A stretch of 64,000 nt of DNA, from contig JAIXYN010000058.1 in assembly GCA_027490195.1 (NCBI GenBank), positions 62,001 through 126,000 of the forward strand. The letters run 5' to 3'. This stretch comes from Verrucomicrobiaceae bacterium. GTDB lineage: Bacteria; Verrucomicrobiota; Verrucomicrobiia; Verrucomicrobiales; Verrucomicrobiaceae. Below the pieces are notes generated by a model. It was not told the DNA's origin, made no database searches, and saw only the letters and a program-made list of their open reading frames with translations. This document shows positions 44,101 to 52,550 of the stretch, piece after piece. A program made the position numbers and the translations under genes. Position 1 is the first letter of the stretch. Every line of letters begins with the position of its first letter.

Positions 44101-47100
44101 TCAATCCTCCATCCCCGGAATCGGCCCAAACACCTCCGCCGGCAGCCGCCGAATAAACCGCCCCTTCGCATCCCTCTCCTCCCACCCCAGCCACCGCCAC
44201 GCCTCCGGCGTGGCATGGAGGATTTCGGTGCCGTCTCCGCTGATGACGGCGGATTGAAGCTCGGGGAGGCTGTGCAACGTCCTGAGGCACTTGCCAGTGG
44301 TAGCATCCCAGACTTTAATGGTGTTGTCAGCAGCCCCTGAGACTAGGCGAGATCCATCGGGACTCCAAGCGCAACACCAAACGGAACTGAGATGCCCACC
44401 AAGGGTAAAAAGTTCTTTGCCTGTGGCGGCATCCCAGATCTTGAGTGTCTTGTCAGCTGAGCCAGAAAGAACGTGAGTTGCGTCGGGACTCCATGCGCAG
44501 CACCAGACGGAATTCGTATGTCCATTGAGGCTTATGAGTTCTTTGCCAGAAGATGCATCCCAGAGCTTGAGTGCCTTGTCCCAAGAACCTGAAAGAAAGC
44601 GAGAGCCATCGGGACTCCATGCACAGCAACTGATGTGATTTGTATGCCCCGTGAGACTGAGTAGTTCTTTGCCAGAGATTGTATCCCAAAGCTTGAGTGT
44701 CTTATCATCGGAACCGGAGAGCAGTCGGAAACTGTCGGAACTCCATGCGCAACATCTGATGCCACGGGTATGCCCCGTGAGACTGAGGAGTTCTTTGCCA
44801 GAGGCTGCATCCCAGAGCTTAAGCGTACTGTCCCAAGCGACGGAGAGTAAGCGAGAGCCATCAGGACTCCAAGAGCAACATTTGATAAGAAAAGCATGAG
44901 TTTTGAGGCTGAAGAGTTCTTTGCCAGTGTTGGTATCCCAGAGCTGGAGTGTGCTATCAGCGGAACCGGAGAACAGGCGAGAGCCATCGGGATTCCAGGC
45001 ACAGAACCTGATGGAGCTCGTGTGAGCGTTTAGGCTGAGGAACTCTTTGCCGGTGGTAGTATCCCAGACTCTGAGTGTTTTATCATCTGATCCTGTTAGC
45101 AGGCGTGTGCTGTCAGGATTCCAAGCACAACATCTGAAGGCATTCGCATAAGCATCGAGGCTGAGGAGTTCCTGACCAGTGATTGCATCCCAAATCTTGA
45201 GTGTATGATCCCAAGAGCCAGAGAGAATATGAGAACCATCGGGACTCCAAGAGCAGCAACTGACGGCATTCGCATGAGCAGTTAGAGTTAGGAGTTTCCT
45301 CCCGCTAGTGGCATCCCAAATCTTGAGGGTGTTGTCATCGGAGCCTGACAGCAGGCGGGATCCATCGGGACTCCATGCGCAGGACCAGACAGAATTCTTA
45401 TGAGCGTCTATACTGAGGAGTTCTTTGCCGGTGGCAGCATCCCAAATTTTGAGGGTGTTGTCATCGGAGCCTGAAAGCAGACGGGATCCATTGGGGCTCC
45501 AAGCGCAACATCTGATGTTAAGCGCGTGGCCTGTGACATTAAGGAGTTCCTTGCCAGTGATTGCATCCCAGACCTTCAGGGTTTTATCCCAGGAACTGGA
45601 TAGAATGCGGGAACCGTCGGGGCTCCACGCACAGTGCCAGACAGAATCCTTATGAGTGTCGATGCAGAGGAGCTCCCTACCGCTAGTGGCATCCCAAAGT
45701 TTGAGGGTATGATCAGCGGAACCGGAGAGCAGACGAGAGCCATCTGGGCTCCAGGCACAGCACCAGACGACATTTTTATGAGCATTGATGCTGAGAAGTT
45801 CCCTCCCTGTAGTGGCATCCCAAAGCTTGAGAGTGTTGTCCTCACAGCCGGAGAGCAGGCGAGAGCCATCTGGGCTCCAAACACAGCACGAGGCGACACT
45901 CGCAGGAGCGTCGATGCTGAGGAGTTCCCTCCCGGTGGTGGCATCCCAGATTTTCATCGTGCCATCTGCCGATAAAGAGGCCACGGCCGTGCCTCGAGAA
46001 TTCCATACACAAGCGCTTATCGAGTCGCGATGTCCAGAATATGCGAATAATTGGGACATGCTCTGTACAGGGCGCGGTACGGCGGGAAGAGGTAGGCCGG
46101 TAATATGAACCTTTAGCAATTCGGCTAGATCGAGGGCTGTTTCCTCGGCCAAGACATGATCGAGGCTTCCGTGTCGCCATTGCAACCCCGCCATATCGGC
46201 CTCAATAAGCTTCGTACGCGTTGCATTCACCCACAGGAACAATGCCTGCCGCGCCTCCAGTCCAGACAGGTCCGATTCCGCAAGATCGACGAACTCAACA
46301 CGCGCACGATTGAGCCGTGCACCTTGCAGATTCGCACCCCGCAGGTTCAGCGGGCGGTCTTTGCTGTAGCCCTTGATGTGCCATTCGTCGAAATCAGCGC
46401 CGGCCAGATTCACCTGCTGCGGCTGCGGCTCGGGATGCCCATGCTTGATGGCCTCCAGCCAGTACTTGAACGCGAGGCAGGCCGCAGACAAGCAAGTGCC
46501 CCCAAGGATGCGCTCCAGCGAGCCGATGGCCACACTCGAAGGATTCGTCGCAAGAATCTGCCCAAGGAAATCCAGCGTCTCCAGCGACACCATCGGCATG
46601 TCCCACTCAGCATCCGCCTTGTCCGCCAAAGCTCGGAAGAGGTGGCTCGCGAGAAAGAATTCCTGCAAAGACGTGTGGGCAAAGCGGAAGTGCTTCGCTT
46701 CCGTATCTGGCCGCAGCACAAAGGTGGCGGTGCGCAGATCTTCCTTCAGCAGGGCGCGATCCTTGTTCGCATAAGCCGAAGCGATGGCAGGGTTCTGGTG
46801 CAGAAACTCATCAAACCATTCCTCCAAACGGTCCGCGTCCCACTGCTTCTCGCCACTGCGCCAGAGGGCGGCGGCCAGCGCTTCCATGAGGCGGCGCTTG
46901 TGCATGGCATCGAGGTGGTGCTTGCCATCATCGCGGCTCAACCACGAACGCACCACGAGATCGTACAGACGTGCCGCATTGACGGTTTCCCCGCGCATCT
47001 GCAACGCCTCCAGTTCACCCAGCCGCCCGCTGATGAGGCTGAGCAGGTAAGGACGCTCGGCAAGATCACGTAGATTGTGAATGGAAGCGATGAGTTCAAA

Positions 47101-48864
47101 GGCTTCGCCACCGCGTTTCTCATCGCCTAGGAAGGACGTGAGGTAACCACGAATCTGCGCTTCATCAAAAGGCAGCAGGCAGAACGCCGGATACTGGCTG
47201 CGATCTAGGCCCTCGCGATCCTCGCCCGTGAGCATGGCATTCTGACTCCACACATCACGGAAGTAATGACTGCGGCAGGACAGCAGCATCTTGCCTTTGC
47301 AAGTGGCGGCTTGGCCATGGGACAGCATGGCCTGCGGCAGCACAGACCACAGCGTACGAATGAAATCCCGCGCACGGTTCTGGGTGAGGTGCACGATTTT
47401 TTCATCCAGACCATCGAAGATGATCAGCGCACCCTCCTCTCGCACCAGCCGCAGCAGATCAGCCGCCGTGACAATACGATCCGTGACACGCCAAGAACGC
47501 TGGATGACGCTGGTCAGCAGCTCTTCAATGTTCGGCACGCTGTCTGGCTGGCCGCTGGCCACGTAGTCGCGCAGATCAATATAGATGGGCAGCGGAAATT
47601 TCCCCGGCTCCTTCTGGCGCTTCTCAAGCAACTGCCGCGTGAACTGCTTCAGCGTCGTGGTCTTGCCAATGCCGACCTCTCCCAGCAGCGCAAAGAACGG
47701 CGACCCCTCCGCCCTCACCGCCCAGGCTTCCAGTTCATCCAAGGCGTCGCGGGCCTCGCCCAGATTCGCCCGCGCCGCATCAATCGACTCCCGCTGCGAG
47801 AGATGGTGCATGTATCCTTTGGTGCGTTGGAAGTGCCGCGTCTCCTCCAGAGGAGGCATGTAGCGCTGGAGATCAGGTGATGCAGGCACTCCTGCCTGCA
47901 CTTCGCACGTCTCCTCGTCCTCGCTGCGGACGGGAGTGCCCACATCACTTTCAGTGCTGGCGGCGAAGGTAATGTCGAGACGCTTCTGGATGGCGAGGAA
48001 GAGCTGATGGGCAAATTCGCGCTTCTTGGCCGAACCTGACATCTCCTCGTAAAAGCGAGTGATGTCGTTCTTCAGGGGCAGACGGAAAATCTGATGTTCT
48101 TCGAGTCCCAGCAGCTCCTGCTCTTGAAAGTCCACTTTGATCAGGCCCACGGGAAGGATGGGCTTTTTGTCCTGCATGAAGTGCGGCAATTCATGCTCCT
48201 TGATGTATTTTCGGTTCAGGAACTCCGGCCCAACGAGCAAGAGGCCAAAGTCTGAGGCGTGAAGCGCCGCCTGGATGCGCTCATGCCAGCGATCTCCAAC
48301 GGTGGTGTCCTGATCCATCCAAAGCTCGACTTCGTAGCGCTTGGAGCAGCCAAACTGGCTTTTAAGTTCGTCCACAAGGTTGTCCACCAGGTCTTTGTTG
48401 GCCCGCGCATAGGAGACGAAGAAGCGGACGAAGATTTTCTTCCCCTCCATGGCTGTGCCCGTGGTGGCAATGCCTTTGGACGGGATGAAAGGTTTTCCCT
48501 CGATGTCCGCCGTCATCTGCTGGGAAAAGCGGGTGGCGCGCAGCACCGCCCCATCCGGCCCAGTAAACCACACCACACGTTCCTCCGGTGGGCTCTTCTT
48601 TTTGGTATCGACCTTGAAGCACAGTCCCAGAGCCTCCCCCACTTCATTGAGGCGATTGCGCAGCCGGGTCAGGTTGGCCAACGCGGTCTGAGTGTCCTCG
48701 CCATAAAAGAGCGTGCTCAGCACGTCCGAGAGTCGCGTTTTCTCCGCTACCGCGAGCTTGAGCAGCCTCAGGAGCCTGTCCCGGTCGGATTTCCCCAGCT
48801 CCTCCAGCCATGGCTTCGCCGCTTCCCGGAGGGAGTCACCAAACAAGGTCACATTCAGGCTCAT
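44101..48864 (-). CDS. STAND NTPase: winged-helix-like, TIR, NACHT, pentapeptide and WD40 protein
   Basis: A 1587-residue protein. Residues 1-130 resemble a winged-helix domain. A TIR domain (about 147-295) has FVSYARANKD, DRWHERI and KYIKEHELPHF, where Glu225 is the candidate NADase glutamate. A linker (about 296-380) precedes the NACHT NTPase: Walker A GEVGIGKT (395-402), Walker B LIIFDGLDE (480-488). A helical region, then pentapeptide-like repeats (about 835-880), leads to fourteen WD40 repeats (about 935-1525). The architecture is that of a STAND switch in which the propellers sense a ligand and TIR is the effector, as in known bacterial anti-phage STAND proteins. No partner gene is seen. 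The linker carries a REP-like insertion (47881-47900). Confidence 0.85.
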   Translation of the reverse strand: MSLNVTLFGDSLREAAKPWLEELGKSDRDRLLRLLKLAVAEKTRLSDVLSTLFYGEDTQTALANLTRLRNRLNEVGEALGLCFKVDTKKKSPPEERVVWFTGPDGAVLRATRFSQQMTADIEGKPFIPSKGIATTGTAMEGKKIFVRFFVSYARANKDLVDNLVDELKSQFGCSKRYEVELWMDQDTTVGDRWHERIQAALHASDFGLLLVGPEFLNRKYIKEHELPHFMQDKKPILPVGLIKVDFQEQELLGLEEHQIFRLPLKNDITRFYEEMSGSAKKREFAHQLFLAIQKRLDITFAASTESDVGTPVRSEDEETCEVQAGVPASPDLQRYMPPLEETRHFQRTKGYMHHLSQRESIDAARANLGEARDALDELEAWAVRAEGSPFFALLGEVGIGKTTTLKQFTRQLLEKRQKEPGKFPLPIYIDLRDYVASGQPDSVPNIEELLTSVIQRSWRVTDRIVTAADLLRLVREEGALIIFDGLDEKIVHLTQNRARDFIRTLWSVLPQAMLSHGQAATCKGKMLLSCRSHYFRDVWSQNAMLTGEDREGLDRSQYPAFCLLPFDEAQIRGYLTSFLGDEKRGGEAFELIASIHNLRDLAERPYLLSLISGRLGELEALQMRGETVNAARLYDLVVRSWLSRDDGKHHLDAMHKRRLMEALAAALWRSGEKQWDADRLEEWFDEFLHQNPAIASAYANKDRALLKEDLRTATFVLRPDTEAKHFRFAHTSLQEFFLASHLFRALADKADAEWDMPMVSLETLDFLGQILATNPSSVAIGSLERILGGTCLSAACLAFKYWLEAIKHGHPEPQPQQVNLAGADFDEWHIKGYSKDRPLNLRGANLQGARLNRARVEFVDLAESDLSGLEARQALFLWVNATRTKLIEADMAGLQWRHGSLDHVLAEETALDLAELLKVHITGLPLPAVPRPVQSMSQLFAYSGHRDSISACVWNSRGTAVASLSADGTMKIWDATTGRELLSIDAPASVASCCVWSPDGSRLLSGCEDNTLKLWDATTGRELLSINAHKNVVWCCAWSPDGSRLLSGSADHTLKLWDATSGRELLCIDTHKDSVWHCAWSPDGSRILSSSWDKTLKVWDAITGKELLNVTGHALNIRCCAWSPNGSRLLSGSDDNTLKIWDAATGKELLSIDAHKNSVWSCAWSPDGSRLLSGSDDNTLKIWDATSGRKLLTLTAHANAVSCCSWSPDGSHILSGSWDHTLKIWDAITGQELLSLDAYANAFRCCAWNPDSTRLLTGSDDKTLRVWDTTTGKEFLSLNAHTSSIRFCAWNPDGSRLFSGSADSTLQLWDTNTGKELFSLKTHAFLIKCCSWSPDGSRLLSVAWDSTLKLWDAASGKELLSLTGHTRGIRCCAWSSDSFRLLSGSDDKTLKLWDTISGKELLSLTGHTNHISCCAWSPDGSRFLSGSWDKALKLWDASSGKELISLNGHTNSVWCCAWSPDATHVLSGSADKTLKIWDAATGKELFTLGGHLSSVWCCAWSPDGSRLVSGAADNTIKVWDATTGKCLRTLHSLPELQSAVISGDGTEILHATPEAWRWLGWEERDAKGRFIRRLPAEVFGPIPGMED
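44296..46060 (-). repeat. fourteen 126-base tandem repeats encoding WD40 blades
   Basis: The C-terminal part of the STAND gene repeats every 42 codons. Each unit reads approximately CCAWSPDGSRLLSGS, then TLKxWDAxTGKELLSL and a closing His. Fourteen WD units are countable, enough for two seven-bladed propellers, with a fifteenth degenerate unit. Neighbouring units are very similar in DNA as well as protein, so unequal recombination is likely. Confidence 0.9.
47881..47900. repeat. REP-like palindrome (copy 2), inside the STAND gene
   Basis: TGCAGGCA, a CTCC loop and TGCCTGCA form a perfect eight-base stem. The core is shared with the intergenic copy at 43162-43183. It encodes the VQAGVPAS part of the linker between the TIR and NACHT domains. 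Confidence 0.75.
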
Positions 48865-48948
48865 TTGGAGGATTAAACCCGATCAGTGGAGGTGCGGCAA
48901 CAATTTTGGAGGATTGCGCTCACATTTTGGATGAATCATTGGAATGAT
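48863..48948 (-). promoter_or_regulatory. direct repeats and palindrome upstream of the STAND gene
   Basis: Seen on the plus strand, TTTGGAGGATT starts at 48865 beside the start codon and recurs at 48905-48915, with a weaker TTTTGGATGAAT at 48925-48936. A perfect palindrome ATCATT-GG-AATGAT follows at 48935-48948. Spacing of about 40 bases between the two best copies puts both in the likely promoter or leader. No Shine-Dalgarno sequence precedes the ATG; CCTCC, its complement, is there instead. Confidence 0.4.
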
Positions 48949-48973
48949 CGGCAGATGAGGTGCCCCCAAATGA

Positions 48974-49042
48974 GCCTACGGAACACACGGAAGCCTACGT
49001 CCACCCTTTTGGTTTTCCGTGCATTCCGTGTGTTCCGTAGGC
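48974..49042. repeat. 19-base perfect inverted repeat
   Basis: Left arm 48974-48992 and right arm 49024-49042 are exact complements over 19 bases; each contains the ACGGAACACACGGAA unit or its complement. A 31-base loop separates them. It lies between the divergent STAND promoter and the sulfite-reductase terminator and encodes no protein. Confidence 0.8.
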
Positions 49043-49070
49043 CCCCCTCTGATCCCTGAACTGTCAGCAC

Positions 49071-49101
49071 AAAAAAGGCGGTCCGCAATTTGCGGGCCGC
49101 C
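49071..49101 (-). terminator. Rho-independent terminator of the sulfite reductase gene
   Basis: On the minus strand, GGCGGCCCGCA pairs with TGCGGACCGCC around a short AAT loop, with one central mismatch, and six T residues follow (A-run at 49071-49076). It lies 26 bases after the stop codon at 49127. Confidence 0.8.
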
Positions 49102-49126
49102 TCGAATTCGATGCTTTTTCGGAGGA

Positions 49127-50923
49127 TTAACCTGCCTCAGCAGCCGTCGTCTTGGCTTCAGCCAGCTTGGCGGCACGTTCAGCCAGTTCGATGTGGAACT
49201 GCTCTGGCGTCGGGGCCTCTCCCGTGGTGCGGGTGCGGGCGAACCAGTCGGCGAAGATTTCGCCGTCCTTGCGCTCCGCTTTGAATGCTTCCAGGAAGGC
49301 GCGCACCTTCACCGGCACTTCTTCACCGAGGACCGTCTTGTACTCCAGGCCAGCCAGGCGGTTGCCGCGGATGCTGCCACCCACAAACATCGCGTACTTG
49401 TTCGGCGAGCGACCCACAAAGCCGAAGTCGGCGTTGTAAGGGCGGCCGCAGCCGTTCGGGCAGCCCGTCATGCGGAAGAGGATCGGCTCGTCTTCGAGAC
49501 CCAGTTCACGCAGGGATTCGTCGATCTTGTCCATGAAGCCCGGCAGCGCACGCTCGGACTCACTCAGGGCCAAGCCGCAGGTCGGCAGGGCCACACATGC
49601 GTGGGCCACTTTGCGGGCGCGGGTCATGCCGTCGGCATGGATGACTCCGTGCTTGGCCAGAATGGCATCCACGGCGTCCTTTTGATCGGGTGCCACGTCA
49701 GCAATGATCATGTTCGTGTTCGGCGTCACGATCAGCGGCAGGTCCAGCTCTTTGCAGAGATCCACGAAGGCGCTGCGGTATTGCGGGCCGTTTTCACGGT
49801 CCACAATGCGGCCCATGCTCACATGCACGGCGCAGTAGAGCTTGCCGTCACCCTGTTCGTGCCAGCCGAGCTTGTCCTCCACGCTGTCAAAGTGGAGCTC
49901 CTTCGGCGGGAATGTTTCGATGCCCGGCAGGCGGCGCACCACTTCGGCGCGGAAGCCGTCCAGGCCCATGGTCTGCACGGTGTACTTCATACGCGCGTTT
50001 TTGCGCTCGGTGCGGTTGCCATGGTCACGCTGGGTGGTCACGACAGCCTCGATCGCATCCACCACGTTCGCGCGCTTCGCATACAGCAGCGGCTGCCCGA
50101 GGAAGGGGCGGGTGCTGAGCTGGCCGTGGCTCATGCCAAAGCCGCCACCGACCGTAAGGGTATAGCCTTCGACGGCACCGTCCACCACGTGCGGCACCAG
50201 GCCCAGGTCCTGGGAGTAGATGTCCGCATCGTTGCAGGGCTGGATGGCCACGCCGATCTTAAATTTACGTGGCAGATAGACCTTGCCGTAGATGGGGTCA
50301 TCACCCTCAGGGGCTTTCGTCGCCTCACGCACGGCCGGGTTCACCTCCGGATCTTGGATCCAGTTGGGCTCCAGCTTCTCTCCGTCCAGCCAGATGTCGG
50401 CATAGGCCTGACTGCGCCACAGAAAGCGCTGGCTGATTTCTTCCGTAAGCGTCTGAGTGTCAGCATGCACAGCGTCCTTGATCGGAGCCGCCGGGCCCAT
50501 GGTGTTGCGTACCACGTCACCGCAGGCACCCATGGTGCTCAGGCCGCTGTGGCAGACATTGGAAATGACTTCCTTCAGGCCGCCTTTGAGCACGCCATGG
50601 AGCTGAATGCCCTGACGGTTGGTCAGGCGCATGTTGCCGAAAGCCTTCTCGCACAGGTCGTCATGGATGAGCCACTGCTTCGCGGTGATGCGGCCACCAG
50701 GCATCTTGCTGCGGATCATGAAGCTCCAGGCTTTGTCCAGCTTGGCCTTGGTGCGTTCGGCGCGCACATCGCGGTCATCCTGCTGGTAGGAACCGTGGTG
50801 CTTGAGCAGGATGTTGGAGTCCTCCGGGATGTTCGGGGTGCTGGTATCAGCGAACTGCTCGGCTAGGTGGCCACGGAGGCCTTCTGAGGCGAGTTTGATG
50901 TCTTCGACGGAGGCTTTGCTCAT
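49127..50923 (-). CDS. cysI: NADPH-dependent assimilatory sulfite reductase hemoprotein subunit
   Basis: A 598-residue protein. The duplicated nitrite/sulfite reductase fold is complete: RLTNRQGIQLHG and CHSGLSTMGACGD in the first half; VALPTCGLALSE and TGCPNGCGRPY, the cluster and siroheme Cys ligands, near 465-515. It reduces sulfite to sulfide for cysteine synthesis, with electrons from a flavoprotein partner that is not in this window. Extra C-terminal residues are rich in Ala and Glu. The start at 50923 is close to the divergent lipoprotein gene (137 bases). It is monocistronic and ends at a terminator. Confidence 0.92.
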   Translation of the reverse strand: MSKASVEDIKLASEGLRGHLAEQFADTSTPNIPEDSNILLKHHGSYQQDDRDVRAERTKAKLDKAWSFMIRSKMPGGRITAKQWLIHDDLCEKAFGNMRLTNRQGIQLHGVLKGGLKEVISNVCHSGLSTMGACGDVVRNTMGPAAPIKDAVHADTQTLTEEISQRFLWRSQAYADIWLDGEKLEPNWIQDPEVNPAVREATKAPEGDDPIYGKVYLPRKFKIGVAIQPCNDADIYSQDLGLVPHVVDGAVEGYTLTVGGGFGMSHGQLSTRPFLGQPLLYAKRANVVDAIEAVVTTQRDHGNRTERKNARMKYTVQTMGLDGFRAEVVRRLPGIETFPPKELHFDSVEDKLGWHEQGDGKLYCAVHVSMGRIVDRENGPQYRSAFVDLCKELDLPLIVTPNTNMIIADVAPDQKDAVDAILAKHGVIHADGMTRARKVAHACVALPTCGLALSESERALPGFMDKIDESLRELGLEDEPILFRMTGCPNGCGRPYNADFGFVGRSPNKYAMFVGGSIRGNRLAGLEYKTVLGEEVPVKVRAFLEAFKAERKDGEIFADWFARTRTTGEAPTPEQFHIELAERAAKLAEAKTTAAEAG

Positions 50924-51060
50924 AAAAGGGTGGTTTGGGGGGCTGCCAGTCTCGGCTAGGATACCTTGAATGCAAGTGGTTGAGGCTGGGGAGTCATTCT
51001 GAAAATCATGCTACGGGATGCGTGACAAACGGGCACAAAAGGGATTACACTCCCTTTGGA

Positions 51061-51921
51061 ATGAGCAGGTCCCATTTTTGGAAGCTTCAAACAGCGGCAG
51101 TTCTGCTGCCGCTGCTGGGCAGTTGCGTCAAAAAAAGCGAATACGATGCCCTGCAGATCGAGAACCAGACTCTGCAGACGCGCGTGGATGAGACCAACCA
51201 TCTCCTAGTGCAGTCACAAGCCGATGTGGCTGCGCTGCAGGCACAGATGCAGCAATGGGTGGCGGTAGAGACAACTCTGAAAAAAACCCAGTCCGAGCTC
51301 ACGCAGTCACAGGCTGAGTTCAAGGCTTTGAAAACCCAGTTTGACCAGTTCCGCACCCAGCGCCGCAGCGCCATGGTGGGAAAGAAGTTTCCCGTGCTGA
51401 CCCTGGACGATGGCAAAGTGCTGCGCGACGCAGAAATCACGGCTGTCACCGCCGAAAATCTCTCCATCCGCCACGCCGATGGCCAGATCAAAGTCGCCCT
51501 GGCCAGAACCACGCCTGATCTGCGTTGGGAAGCCTGCTACGATCCCCTAGAGGCCCGGGAGAAGTCGCGTGAAAATCTGCTCGTCCAAGCTCGGGACATG
51601 CAGGCCCGAGAGCAAAACAGTCCGCCCCAGACTCCGGCCCCATCAGCAGACCTGCCTGTAGGCAACGTGGTGGAGGTGCTGCGCAAGCAGCTTGTCTCCC
51701 AGCGGCAAACCTTGAACTCGGAGTTTCAGGCCCTTGCCGCCAAGAACCCCGCCGCCATGCGCGGTGTGGACTGGAATTTCTCCCGACCGGAGGCCAGTCC
51801 GCTGCTCAATACGCTCTCCGGCAGCCGTGCCGTACTGGGCATCAGCCGCCTGCAATCCCAGCGAAATGCCATTCTGGTCACGCTCCAGCAATTGACTGAA
51901 CTCGACCCGGCAGCTCGCTGA
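51061..51921 (+). CDS. coiled-coil lipoprotein of unknown function
   Basis: A 286-residue protein. The N-terminus has a signal with lipobox (LLGSC near 18-22). Residues 30-105 form a strong coiled coil with heptads rich in Gln, Ala and Leu (for example VAALQAQMQQWVAVE). A compact middle segment, GKKFPVLTLDDGKVLRDAEI, resembles a small beta-barrel like SH3-type domains. The C-terminus (about 235-286) is helical. The ATG at 51061 is chosen because it opens the lipoprotein signal. It is divergent from cysI. No family is recognised; an envelope scaffold is plausible. Confidence 0.65.
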   Translation: MSRSHFWKLQTAAVLLPLLGSCVKKSEYDALQIENQTLQTRVDETNHLLVQSQADVAALQAQMQQWVAVETTLKKTQSELTQSQAEFKALKTQFDQFRTQRRSAMVGKKFPVLTLDDGKVLRDAEITAVTAENLSIRHADGQIKVALARTTPDLRWEACYDPLEAREKSRENLLVQARDMQAREQNSPPQTPAPSADLPVGNVVEVLRKQLVSQRQTLNSEFQALAAKNPAAMRGVDWNFSRPEASPLLNTLSGSRAVLGISRLQSQRNAILVTLQQLTELDPAAR

Positions 51922-51972
51922 ACGCACGGAATCCATAAAATAATCTAGGCAAACAGCCCGTTTGATCGTTCC

Positions 51973-52548
51973 ATGTCGCACTCAACCATGAAATTCAGCC
52001 TCCTCTTCGCTCTTGTCCTGACCACCACCGCTGCTTCGGCGGTCGATTATAAAACGCAGATCGCCCCGATCTTCCGCAATAAGTGCTACGCCTGCCACAG
52101 CACCACAAAGAAGGTCAAAGGCAAGCTCGCCCTCGATGATGACAAGCTGCCCGAGCAGATCGGCGCCGGAAAAAACATCATTCCCGGCGAAGCCATGAAG
52201 AGCACCATGTTCGTCAATTGCACCCTGCCTGACGATGACGCCGATGTGATGCCCCCTGAAGGCAAGAACAAGCTCACCGCCGCCGAACTCGACCTCTTCA
52301 AAGCCTGGATCACCGAAGGTGCCAGCCTCACCGGCGGTGGCGCAGCACCCGCAACTGCCATGCCCGCCGCGGCTGGCGGCGCCCTCAAATGGACCAACAC
52401 CGAAGGCAAAACCATCGAGGCCGAATTCATGGGATTGGAAGGCGACAGCGTGCTGCTCAAAATTCCATCCACCGGCACCACTCACATTCTGCCACTGAGC
52501 AAGCTCTCTGCTGAAAGCCAAGCCCAAGCCAAAGCCGCAGTGAAATAA
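51973..52548 (+). CDS. secreted PSCyt1 cytochrome c plus SHD1 domain protein
   Basis: A 191-residue protein with a signal peptide (about 6-28, SAVDYK). A Planctomycete-type heme c motif CYACH (near 38-42) is followed by the conserved tail KGKLALDD and DVMPPEGK. A low-complexity Gly-Ala linker leads to an SHD1-like (SLA1 homology 1) domain in the last 60 residues, with WTNTEGKTIEAEFMG. The gene starts 3 bases upstream of nothing else and its stop is 2 bases from the next gene, which begins with the same SHD1 domain. Two start codons (51973 and 51988) are possible. Confidence 0.85.
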   Translation: MSHSTMKFSLLFALVLTTTAASAVDYKTQIAPIFRNKCYACHSTTKKVKGKLALDDDKLPEQIGAGKNIIPGEAMKSTMFVNCTLPDDDADVMPPEGKNKLTAAELDLFKAWITEGASLTGGGAAPATAMPAAAGGALKWTNTEGKTIEAEFMGLEGDSVLLKIPSTGTTHILPLSKLSAESQAQAKAAVK

Positions 52549-52550
52549 CC

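Noticed and set aside
44296-46060. Possible CRISPR-like repeat array
   Set aside because: The units are contiguous coding repeats of 126 bases with a constant frame and no spacers; they encode WD40 blades.
49019-50866. 615-codon open frame opposite sulfite reductase
   Set aside because: The cysI frame contains all cluster ligands and ends at a terminator; the opposite frame has no recognised feature and runs through that terminator.
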